From: Capnocytophaga bilenii
GTDB lineage: Bacteria; Bacteroidota; Bacteroidia; Flavobacteriales; Flavobacteriaceae
Direction: 5' to 3'
NCBI RefSeq assembly: GCF_017565765.1
Contig: NZ_JAGDYP010000008.1
Coordinates: 1-64,000 of the forward strand
Length of the DNA stretch: 64,000 nucleotides
The notes under the pieces are model-generated. The model was given only the letters and a program-made list of their open reading frames with translations, was not told the origin of the DNA and searched no databases. The translations under genes and the position numbers were made by a program. Positions within the stretch are counted from its first letter, which is position 1, and each line of letters starts with the position of its first letter. Of this stretch, positions 8,316 to 15,244 are shown piece by piece.

Positions 8316-9026
8316 TCATTGTTTCACTATCTTTCCTGTTTCAGTGATTTTAAATATGTCAGTACTATGATAAGAAAAATCTTCTCCTTCATCTAATTCT
8401 CCTGAACAAAAAAAATCTGTTTGAATTTTTATTTTAAATTTTTTATCTATACAAAAATATCTATTCGCTGAACATTCACTGACGAGATGATAATAAAGAA
8501 TTATACTATCTATATAATTTCCTTGTTTATCAAATGTTTGCAACTCTATACGCGGTAGTGAATATTCATTTACTTGTATATATCCATATAGAACGGCAGT
8601 TATAGAATCATTTATTTGTATTTTCTTTACAGCAAAAGGAGGAGAGTCCTCACTTTCTTGATAATAGGGGTAAGCTATCAAAACTTCTTCATTAGTTATA
8701 AAATCAATCGTACCTTTATGAAAAAGGGCATTTACTTCCTTGTTTAACGATTTTTTTAACTTATAATATGATAAAAAGAAGTCTATATCATCATAATAAT
8801 GATAACTTACATCTTTTTCTACTTTTTTTAAGCAAAAAGGCAACGAAACTTCTTCTAAATCATCAAAAGATATTTCTTTTTTAGAATTAGTTACGGTAAA
8901 TTCTTCTTTTTCAGAATTAGTTACAATAAATTCTTCTTTTTCTGTTTTTTTATCTATGGAATTTGTATTTTGCTTACAAGCTATAAAATTAGCAGCAAGT
9001 AATAAAAATAAAATTATTTCCTTCAT
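8316..9026 (-). CDS. Lipoprotein, possible immunity protein
   Basis: This 236-residue lipoprotein has its lipobox at FIAC (Cys17). Residues 28-50 carry a ten-residue duplication (EKEEFIVTNS, EKEEFTVTNS). The remainder is a soluble domain with no recognised family. Its ATG overlaps the TGA of a preceding C-terminal fragment (ATGA), the same coupled arrangement as at 2892-2895, so it was probably the immunity partner of a now truncated effector. Confidence 0.5.
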   Translation of the reverse strand: MKEIILFLLLAANFIACKQNTNSIDKKTEKEEFIVTNSEKEEFTVTNSKKEISFDDLEEVSLPFCLKKVEKDVSYHYYDDIDFFLSYYKLKKSLNKEVNALFHKGTIDFITNEEVLIAYPYYQESEDSPPFAVKKIQINDSITAVLYGYIQVNEYSLPRIELQTFDKQGNYIDSIILYYHLVSECSANRYFCIDKKFKIKIQTDFFCSGELDEGEDFSYHSTDIFKITETGKIVKQ

Positions 9027-9183
9027 TCTTCTATAATTTTAATTAACGTATGATCGAAACCTGTTAAATGTAAATGGTGATAATGCTCATATTCCCCCCC
9101 GCTGGCGCGAGCTTGTAGCTCGTGCCCAATTCATAATTCACAATTTCCCCCGTCTTACCTGTCCCATTTGTCCCACTTTTCCC
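9023..9183 (-). pseudogene. VgrG tail joined to an effector C-terminal scrap
   Basis: On the minus strand from 9183 the frame KSGTNGTGKTGEIVNYEL continues the VgrG tail seen at 11041-11190. It runs through the REP-like core (GTSYKLAPAGG) into a run of seven G (9094-9100). Beyond that run, another frame encodes GEYEHYHHLHLTGFDHTLIK and ends at TGA overlapping the lipoprotein start. The last 25 codons look like the end of a lost effector. Confidence 0.5.
9100..9125. repeat. REP-like palindrome core, copy 3
   Basis: The core GCTGGCGCGAGCTTGTAGCT of the repeats at 889 and 5246 recurs, here without the GAGCG hairpin and next to the VgrG tail repeat. It forms a CGAGCT/AGCTCG stem with a triloop. 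Confidence 0.6.
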
Positions 9184-9188
9184 CCGCT

Positions 9189-11040
9189 GAGCCTGTCCGA
9201 AAAGTTTTAAAAGGCTGATTATCAGTAATGAATAAAAAAGAGGCTATCTTTTATCGGATAGCCTCTTATTATTTGGTGTTTTACCACAAATTTTGTATCT
9301 TTGTGGCTCCTAAAAAAACACTATGACAAAAATATCATTTAAATCTGAACCTGACAAATTTTTAACACTTTTTCCCGAAAATATTTTTGATAAAATAGAT
9401 AAGAACCATCCTGCTAAACTAGTTGAAATGGTTGTTAATCAATTAGATATAAAAGATATACTTCAAAAATATAAGGGGGGAGGATGTTCTGCGTATCATC
9501 CTCGTACGATGATAAAAATAATCTTTTATAGCTACCTTTCTAATATTTATTCTTGCCGTAAAATGGCTCTCGCAGTTAAAGAGAATCTTCCTCTTATGTA
9601 TTTGGCAGGTGGTACAACTCCTGATTTTAGAACTATTAATGATTTTAGAGGCAAAACTCTGAAAGATTCTCTGCAAAAACTTTTTGCTGAAATTGTAAAA
9701 CTCTTAGTAAAAGAAGGTTATCTTAGCCTTGATATTCAGTATATTGATGGTACAAAAATAGAGTCAGCTGCCAATAAATATACTTTTGTGTGGAGAGGTT
9801 CTGTAGAGAAGTACAAGGAAAGGTTAGAAGCAAAAATTAATAAAGTACTTTCTGATATAGAAGATAGTATACAATCTGATAATCAAGAAATTAACAAAAA
9901 GGAACTTCCTAAAGAAATTAATGCAGAAGCACTTAAAGAGCAATTATCCCAAATCAATAAAAGGCTAAAAGAACCTACTAAAAAACAAGAAAGAGAGTTA
10001 CAAAAGCTTCAAAATGAATATCTTCCAAAGTTAGAACAATACGAAAAAAGTTTAGAGATAATGGGAGATAGGAACTCTTATAGTAAAACAGATACTGATG
10101 CTACTTTTATGCGAATGAAAGATGATCATATGAAAAATGGTCAGTTAAAGCCAGCTTATAATGCTCAAATATCTACTGAAAATCAGTTCATTACTCACGT
10201 TAGCATCCATCAAACGCCAAGTGATACTACTACATTAGAAAGTCATCTAAATGGGTTTGAAAAGAATTATCAGAAACAAAGCAAAGAAGTTTGTGCTGAT
10301 GCAGGGTATGGCAGTGAAGAAAACTACGAAATACTTGAAAGAAAAGGTGTTAAGGGATATATAAAGTTCAGTTTTTTTCATATAGAACAGAAAAAGAAGC
10401 AAAAAGAAGACCCATTTTTAGTTCAAAATATGTACTATAACCTAAAAGAGGATTATTATGTATGTCCAATGGGGCAAAAACTACGAAATGTAGGGAAGGG
10501 GAAGCGAATATCGAGTAATGGATATAAATCAGAAATTGCTTATTACCAGGCACAAAGATGTGAGGGGTGTCCGCTTAGAGGTTTATGTCATAAATCAAAA
10601 GGCAACCGAAGAATAGAGGTTAATTATCGATTAAATCAGTTAAAATCACGAGCGAGAGCATTATTAACCAGTGAAAGAGGTCAGTATCATCGTAGAAAGC
10701 GTCCGATAGAAGTTGAAGCAGTATTTGGACAGCTAAAAAGTGATAATAAGTTTAATCGGTTCACACATAGAGGTAAGGAAAAAGTAGAAATGGAATTTTT
10801 ACTAATGTCAATTGGTCATAATTTTAGAAAATTATTGTCTAATAGGAAGAAGACCGCCCAATTGGAAGCAAAAACTAATAAAAACACACTAAAATCTTCT
10901 CAAAATACAACTTTTTTATTTTCTTACCTTTTACAAGCTGCTTAAGAATCCAAAATCTTGAATATTTTAGAAAATATAAAATAAAATCTTAAAAAAGAAG
11001 GCTGTCTTTAAAAGTTTAAACAAAACTTTTCGGACAGCCT
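9189..11040 (+). mobile_element. IS1182-family insertion sequence, apparently intact
   Basis: The inverted ends share CTGTCCGAAAAGTTTT (left 9193-9208, right 11022-11037 reversed) and flank a single long transposase gene. The element is about 1.85 kb, normal for the family. No short target duplication is obvious. Instead a 56-bp piece of VgrG tail lies on each side (9126-9181 and 11041-11097). Confidence 0.85.
9323..10945 (+). CDS. IS1182-family transposase
   Basis: This 540-residue transposase moves the IS by DDE chemistry. Family features are present in order. The N-terminal domain carries YHPRTMIKIIFYSY near residue 58. The first catalytic Asp is in YIDGTKIESAANKYTFVWRG near residue 146. 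A charged coiled-coil insertion spans about 165-245. The second-Asp region carries a DADAGYGS-like CADAGYGSEENYE segment near residue 330. A cysteine cluster (CPMGQKL, CEGCPLRGLC) lies at 378-420. The final Glu region is RPIEVEAVFGQLKSDNKFN near residue 465. No frameshift or stop is seen, so it is probably active. A promoter-like TATCTTTG lies at about 9296-9303. Confidence 0.9.
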   Translation: MTKISFKSEPDKFLTLFPENIFDKIDKNHPAKLVEMVVNQLDIKDILQKYKGGGCSAYHPRTMIKIIFYSYLSNIYSCRKMALAVKENLPLMYLAGGTTPDFRTINDFRGKTLKDSLQKLFAEIVKLLVKEGYLSLDIQYIDGTKIESAANKYTFVWRGSVEKYKERLEAKINKVLSDIEDSIQSDNQEINKKELPKEINAEALKEQLSQINKRLKEPTKKQERELQKLQNEYLPKLEQYEKSLEIMGDRNSYSKTDTDATFMRMKDDHMKNGQLKPAYNAQISTENQFITHVSIHQTPSDTTTLESHLNGFEKNYQKQSKEVCADAGYGSEENYEILERKGVKGYIKFSFFHIEQKKKQKEDPFLVQNMYYNLKEDYYVCPMGQKLRNVGKGKRISSNGYKSEIAYYQAQRCEGCPLRGLCHKSKGNRRIEVNYRLNQLKSRARALLTSERGQYHRRKRPIEVEAVFGQLKSDNKFNRFTHRGKEKVEMEFLLMSIGHNFRKLLSNRKKTAQLEAKTNKNTLKSSQNTTFLFSYLLQAA

Positions 11041-11190
11041 CCAATTCATAATTCACAATTCCCCCCCGTCTTACCTGTCCCATTTGTCCCACTTTTCGCC
11101 TCACCATTATAATGTGCCCCCAGCACAAAAGGACGTTCCGCATTACCTCCTTCAAAATCCACCAATACCTCTTCACCTATTTCAGGGATA
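11041..11190 (-). pseudogene. vgrG: vgrG T6SS spike, OB-fold fragment
   Basis: The minus-strand frame reads IPEIGEEVLVDFEGGNAERP, then FVLGAHYNGEAKSGTNGTG, the conserved end of the gp5-like OB domain of Bacteroidetes VgrG. VgrG tips the T6SS needle and carries effectors. The frame ends at a TGA after a run of seven G (GGNCEL stop). In the other copy of this tail (9126-9183) a five-G run keeps the frame open. Everything upstream of the OB domain is missing, because the lipoprotein at 11182-11898 abuts it. Confidence 0.75.
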
Positions 11191-11898
11191 AGGAAGAATC
11201 TTATTTAAAGTGTCTTTTATTCTATCATTTAAATAAAGTAATTCCAATTTATAAGTGGTATCCTTATCTCTTTCTATCCATATACCCTCTTTTTTGTTAT
11301 TTATATAGATACCTTCTGTGTAAATATTGAAAAAGGGAATATCTTCTTTCCATAATTTTTCTTTTTGGTTATTTACATACATTCCTTTTTTTAAAATATA
11401 GCCTTCAATATCCCATTCTTCCCAATATCCTTCTTTTTTACCACTTATATATGACCCTCTTCCTAATGGTTCTATCCAATAGCCTTCCTTTTTTTCTTCT
11501 GAACTTACATAGCCTTTACCATAGAATTTAATAAATTTATTATACTTTGTAGTGAAAATAAAGTCATAAGGATACATTATTTTTTTTCTATAATCTATAA
11601 ATTGATAATATCCATTAATTTTATCATTTACAAAATTAATGTACAAAATGGTATCATTATTTTGTGTGATAATTTTAAAAGGACCATTAAATTTTCCTTT
11701 CTTTAAAGAAAAAGAGAAGCCAAATTTTGGATAAGAAAAAATACCTGTTTCCTTCTTTTTAATTTTATTGTCTACATTTTCTTGTATTTTTAATACATTT
11801 AAATGTTTATCATAAATTATTTTTTCTCCACAAGACAATAATGTTACACATACAAAAAAAATAAATAAAAATTTACATCTATATATGTTTGAATTCAT
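11182..11898 (-). CDS. MORN-variant lipoprotein, possible immunity protein
   Basis: This 238-residue lipoprotein has its lipobox at LLSC (Cys23). Its second half carries MORN-variant repeats with G-x-Y-x-x-G/N-x-K-E-G-x-W spacing: EEKKEGYWIE, SGKKEGYWEEW, NNQKEKLWKED and NNKKEGIWIERD. The C-terminus (ILPYP) overlaps the first codons of the vgrG scrap by nine bases in a different frame, so the two were joined by recombination. A 343-bp mobile element sits just upstream and has probably removed the original promoter and partner gene. An immunity role is inferred. Confidence 0.55.
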   Translation of the reverse strand: MNSNIYRCKFLFIFFVCVTLLSCGEKIIYDKHLNVLKIQENVDNKIKKKETGIFSYPKFGFSFSLKKGKFNGPFKIITQNNDTILYINFVNDKINGYYQFIDYRKKIMYPYDFIFTTKYNKFIKFYGKGYVSSEEKKEGYWIEPLGRGSYISGKKEGYWEEWDIEGYILKKGMYVNNQKEKLWKEDIPFFNIYTEGIYINNKKEGIWIERDKDTTYKLELLYLNDRIKDTLNKILPYP

Positions 11899-11912
11899 TA
11901 TATAATTTTTTA

Positions 11913-12255
11913 TTGAGGTATCTATTTAGCTACATACTAATTGACTTTGGGAAACGGGAGAACGTTCTACAATTCTTTTCATTAATTTGTTAAAGATAGT
12001 ATCTTTGCTCTGTGAGCGATTAATTCTAAAATTGTATTCCGCTAAATAGCGGTCTATATTAAACTCTGATACCCAAGAATATATACCTCGTATCCAATAC
12101 TTTACCTGATGTATTACCTTATGTAATATAGGAAAATTCTTCCCATCATTACTCGGTTTTTGAGTTATATCAAAGTCTTTTATTTGTCCCTTAAATAATT
12201 CCATAATACATTAATTTTCAGAGTGTAAATGTATGAAATTATTTTGACACCTTAA
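11913..12255 (-). mobile_element. 343-bp non-autonomous IS1595-family element, copy 2
   Basis: The ends are TTGAGGTATC (11913-11922) and GACACCTTAA (12246-12255). The 92-residue frame at 11926-12204 has the same MELFKGQ/IKDF junction as the 5346 copy, with about seven amino-acid differences. Equal length and junction mean the deleted form was copied rather than made twice. Confidence 0.75.
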
Positions 12256-12344
12256 TTATTGTTTAACGGTGCAAAGATATAGCGTTTCCTTAAAATATTG
12301 TTACACAAAAGTCGGTAGTTTCCACAATTTTTCTCTTTAATCTG

Positions 12345-12905
12345 TTATAAAACAATCTCTTTGACAACTCTATTATTGGGTCTATCAAGCACTGTAACTA
12401 TTATCTTACTACCTAAAAGGGTAGGGTTCAGGGCGGTAGTAGCGTATTGCCAAATGTCAGCGATAAGTATAGCATTGCCTTCTTCAACGGTTCTCTCACC
12501 GTGCAATATCGTTACTTTCACCTGAACAACCTTAAAATTATCACTTACTTCAATGGTTATAAGCTCTCCTTTTTGGGTACCTGTATAGGCTTCAGCGTTG
12601 ATGTGGCTGATTTCAGGAGCTTTGAGATAGTCGGACACTGCCATATTATAAGCATTGATAACCCCGCGTCGTTTAGCTTCCGCACTGTAGAGAGCCTTTA
12701 GTTCAGGATTTTGCATAACACTTTTAGCATAAGCAGTCGCTAATTTAAATCCTTGAGCGCACATCTGCTGCTTGGCACTGCGGGCAGCAGGTTTTTTCGG
12801 CATTTTCGATAATACCGTCTTTCCGTGCACCCGCTTTAGCACCACTTGTTTTCCTATATTCCCAGAGACTTTTTGTAGTATAATATTATCATTCGTCCGC
12901 GCCAT
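12345..12905 (-). CDS. Unrecognised 186-residue protein, duplicated (copy 1)
   Basis: The ATG at 12905 (MARTNDNIILQK) is preferred over an ATG 33 bases upstream, because TATTTTTG at 12928-12935 (reversed) looks like its -7 element and would leave a short leader. The basic N-terminal half (SGNIGKQVVLKRVHGKTVLS, then KKPAARSAKQQ) resembles small phage- or mobile-element-associated proteins of Bacteroidetes. The C-terminal half (residues 110-186) is beta-rich. No family is assigned. A near-identical copy lies at 14570-15073. Confidence 0.6.
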   Translation of the reverse strand: MARTNDNIILQKVSGNIGKQVVLKRVHGKTVLSKMPKKPAARSAKQQMCAQGFKLATAYAKSVMQNPELKALYSAEAKRRGVINAYNMAVSDYLKAPEISHINAEAYTGTQKGELITIEVSDNFKVVQVKVTILHGERTVEEGNAILIADIWQYATTALNPTLLGSKIIVTVLDRPNNRVVKEIVL

Positions 12906-13010
12906 AATCCATCGTTTTATCAAAGCACAAAAATACAAAATAATCCCTAAACTACCAAACTTTTTTATAGGAAAATCAGCGAACTGTCGCAGCTTAGTAT
13001 ATGATGTAGG

Positions 13011-13109
13011 TTCAGTGTAAGATCAGTGTAAGATCAGTGTAAGATCAGTGTAAGATCAGTGTAAGATCAGTGTAAGATCAGTGTAGGATTAGTGTAGGAT
13101 TAGTGTAGG
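13011..13109. repeat. Nine tandem copies of an 11-bp unit
   Basis: Units of the form ATCAGTGTAAG are repeated head to tail. The first begins TTC, six share TGTAAG, and the last three end TGTAGG. The period is 11 bp. The array lies between the divergent promoters of the 186-residue protein and the DUF192 gene and encodes nothing evident. Confidence 0.9.
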
Positions 13110-13159
13110 ATCAAAGTATCAGCAAGCAGCTAAAATTATTTATTTGCTAAATTTCAATC

Positions 13160-13190
13160 TTGCTCATTTTAAAAATTAGCACTACTTTTG
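13160..13190 (+). promoter_or_regulatory. Promoter of DUF192 gene
   Basis: TTG at 13160-13162 and TACTTTTG at 13183-13190 are 20 bases apart and match the Bacteroidetes housekeeping promoter. They lie 27 bases before the ATG. Confidence 0.65.
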
Positions 13191-13217
13191 CATCATTAAA
13201 GTTTAATAACAAACACA

Positions 13218-13685
13218 ATGAAAAAGAAAATATTTACATCTGCCAAACTATTGCTAATAGGAGTTGTCCTATCGAGTTACCTTGTCCTTACTGCCTGCTC
13301 AGCACTCTCCCTTGAGTTTGAAGAGAGAGACTTGAGCATCACAAATCTTGACGGCAAGACCATTCCTATAAAAGTTGAGCTTGCTCGCTCCATACGAGAG
13401 ATGTCAAAAGGCTATATGGGGCGTGAAAATATTCCCGAAGGAACCGGTATGTTTTTTATTTTTAAAAGAGACGAAAAGTTAAGCTTTTGGATGAAAAATA
13501 CGCCTACCCCTCTTTCAATTGCGTTCATTAACTCGAGTGGTGAAATCCGCGAAACACGCAATATGACACCGTTCAGCCATCAGAGTGTGGACTCATCGGA
13601 ACCCGTGCGTTATGCTCTTGAAGTGCCTCAAGGATGGTTCGAAAAGAACAATATAGGAAAGGGCTGTACAATCAAACTGCCATAG
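13218..13685 (+). CDS. DUF192 family lipoprotein
   Basis: This 155-residue protein has a lipoprotein signal (LTAC, Cys27). The rest matches the DUF192 barrel: a SKGYMGRENIPEGTGMFFIF region at about 73-92, FWMKNTPTPLSIAFI near residue 95, M-x-P-x-S near 116, and YALEVPQGWFEKNNI near 134. The family's cellular role is unknown; members are exported single-domain proteins. It is single-copy, although the genes on both sides of it are duplicated. Confidence 0.8.
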   Translation: MKKKIFTSAKLLLIGVVLSSYLVLTACSALSLEFEERDLSITNLDGKTIPIKVELARSIREMSKGYMGRENIPEGTGMFFIFKRDEKLSFWMKNTPTPLSIAFINSSGEIRETRNMTPFSHQSVDSSEPVRYALEVPQGWFEKNNIGKGCTIKLP

Positions 13686-13715
13686 CCAATAAAGTTAAAT
13701 TAAATAATAAGCACA

Positions 13716-13850
13716 ATGAAAAAAATAGTATTTATCATTTTAGATAAGTTTGCTAATTAGGAACTGGCTTATCTTTCTGCCAATGAAGCCGTGAGCGACC
13801 ATAAAGTAGTAACTGCTTTTCTATACTCTACACACCGAAGGCTTTCTTAA
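13716..13850 (+). pseudogene. DJ-1/PfpI family fragment with nonsense codon, copy 1
   Basis: The frame MKKIVFIILDKFAN is interrupted by TAG (13758-13760), where the family has Trp (ADWE-like). It resumes with ELAYLSANEAVSDHKVV and stops at 13848-13850. Only the first strand-helix-strand of a DJ-1/PfpI domain remains and the nucleophile-elbow Cys is absent. The same TAG is in the copy at 18727. Confidence 0.65.
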
Positions 13851-13910
13851 AGCAATACAAATGAGCTAATTGATAAATCTACTTTTAGAATAGAATTAGC
13901 CTTTAGTAAT

Positions 13911-13952
13911 AAAAACTCCCCGTGAGGTACGCATACCACACGGGGAGTTTTA
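13911..13952. terminator. ACTCCCCGTG hairpin, copy a (bidirectional terminator)
   Basis: Arms AAACTCCCCGTG and CACGGGGAGTTT enclose AGGTACGCATACCA. A-rich and T-rich flanks give a U tract in both directions. It lies between the convergent DJ-1 fragment and ohr. Confidence 0.75.
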
Positions 13953-13971
13953 TTGTTTGTCGTACTACGAC

Positions 13972-14394
13972 TTAATTATTACTAACTTCAAAGGTTACTT
14001 CTATATTTCCACGAGTAGAGTTAGAATACGGGCATACTTGGTCGGCTTTTGCTGCAAGTTCCTTAGCTTCTTCAAGCGATACGTTGGGTATATTTACTTG
14101 TAAGGTTACTGCAAAAATAAACCCGCCATTATCCAGCTTTCCTATAGATACGTGTGCTGTTACAGAGGTCTCACCAGTAGTTACTTTAGTTTGTTTAATA
14201 ACCAAATTCAGGGCAGTATCAAAACAAGCTGCATAGCCCGCAGCAAAAATCTGCTCAGGATTGGTATAATCATCGTTAGCTCCCCCTAAGGCTTTAGGAG
14301 AGCGCAGTTCAAGGCTCAACACGCCATTATCGGAAGTTACTTTTCTATTGCGACCACCTGTTGCGGTGGCCACTGCTGTGTACATTGCTGTCAT
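13972..14394 (-). CDS. ohr: Organic hydroperoxide resistance protein Ohr (OsmC family), copy 1
   Basis: This 140-residue thiol peroxidase reduces organic hydroperoxides in the cytoplasm. The two catalytic cysteines are present, Cys57 in YAACFD and Cys121 in VCPYSN. The N-terminal Y-T-A-V-A-T-A-T-G-G-R-N strand and the TNPEQ-LFAAGYA-type helix (residues 44-56) are typical of the Ohr subgroup. Length is normal. It is nearly identical to the copy at 18983-19405. The difference is concentrated at the first residues (MTAM against MKAL) and a few conservative changes. Ohr genes are often controlled by OhrR, but no regulator is adjacent. Confidence 0.9.
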   Translation of the reverse strand: MTAMYTAVATATGGRNRKVTSDNGVLSLELRSPKALGGANDDYTNPEQIFAAGYAACFDTALNLVIKQTKVTTGETSVTAHVSIGKLDNGGFIFAVTLQVNIPNVSLEEAKELAAKADQVCPYSNSTRGNIEVTFEVSNN

Positions 14395-14432
14395 CTGTTT
14401 TTTTATTTATGATTTAATAATTTGCTAACATT

Positions 14433-14565
14433 CTAATTGACATATCATCTCTACAAAATCCTTGATACGAACCTGTACCTTCCGTTACTAATAGAATTTG
14501 CTCAGTGGTGTGCTTATGCCAATGGTTGATACAACTAGGCTCAAAAGTAACATTGGATACATTAA
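14433..14565 (-). pseudogene. Cupin fragment fused to aldo/keto reductase tail
   Basis: The minus-strand frame from about 14563 encodes INVSNVTFEPSCINHWHKHT, then EQILLVTEGTGSYQG, the metal-binding motif of cupin/carboxymuconolactone-type proteins (HWHKH). It joins at about 14464 to a 35-bp match to the 3' end of the aldo/keto reductase gene at 19440 (VEMICQLEC in the other frame). Neither gene is complete. Confidence 0.6.
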
Positions 14566-14569
14566 TCTG

Positions 14570-15073
14570 TTATAAAACAATCTCTTTGACAACTCTATTA
14601 TTGGGTCTATCAAGCACTGTAACTACTATCTTACTACCTAAAAGGGCAGGGTTCATGGCGGTAGTAGCGTATTGCCAAATGTGAGCGATAAGTATGGCAT
14701 TGCCTTCTTCAACGGTTCTCTCACCGTGCAATATCGTTACTTTCACCTGAACAACTTTAAAATTATCACTTACTTCAATGGTTATAAGCTCTCCTTTTTG
14801 GGTACCTGTATGGGCTTCAGCGTTGATAACACCTCGTCGTTTAGCTTCTGCACTGTAGAGAGCCTTTAGTTCAGGATTTAGCATAACGCTTTTAGCATAA
14901 GCAGTCGCTAATTTAAATCCTTGAGCGCACATCTGCTGCTTGGCACTGCGGGCAGCAGGTTTTTTCGGCATTTTCGATAAGACCGTCTTTCCGTGCACCC
15001 GCTTTAGCACCACCTGTTTTCCTATATTTCCAGAGACTTTTTGTAGTATAATATTATCATTTGTCCGCGCCAT
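14570..15073 (-). CDS. Unrecognised protein, duplicated (copy 2, internal deletion)
   Basis: This copy is nearly identical to the 12345-12905 protein, including promoter and leader. It has lost 57 bp (19 codons, YNMAVSDYLK and following) in frame between two INA-encoding direct repeats. The start at 15073 (MARTND) is chosen by the same argument. The remaining differences are few (for example ADIW/AHIW), so the duplication is recent. Confidence 0.6.
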   Translation of the reverse strand: MARTNDNIILQKVSGNIGKQVVLKRVHGKTVLSKMPKKPAARSAKQQMCAQGFKLATAYAKSVMLNPELKALYSAEAKRRGVINAEAHTGTQKGELITIEVSDNFKVVQVKVTILHGERTVEEGNAILIAHIWQYATTAMNPALLGSKIVVTVLDRPNNRVVKEIVL

Positions 15074-15192
15074 AATCCATCGTTTTATCAAAGCACAAAA
15101 ATACAAAATAATCTCTAAACTACCAAACTCTTCAATGTAGGCTCAATACAAGATTACCTTATAATGCAAAGAATATAAAACTTAAAAATAAT

Positions 15193-15221
15193 TTGTATAT
15201 ACCTTTTTTTTATTATCTTTG
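15193..15221 (+). promoter_or_regulatory. Promoter of the RavA/ViaA-like operon
   Basis: TTG (15193-15195) and TATCTTTG (15214-15221), 18 bases apart, precede the ATG by 23 bases. Confidence 0.65.
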
Positions 15222-15244
15222 CGCTTATTTTAGCCTATAAAAGA

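Noticed and set aside
10967-11176. Minus-strand 69-codon frame (KVGQMGQVRRG)
   Set aside because: This is a shifted reading of the vgrG fragment plus the IS end. The correct frame gives the VgrG OB-fold sequence.
13011-13109. CRISPR array
   Set aside because: The 11-bp units are directly abutting without spacers and no cas genes are present.
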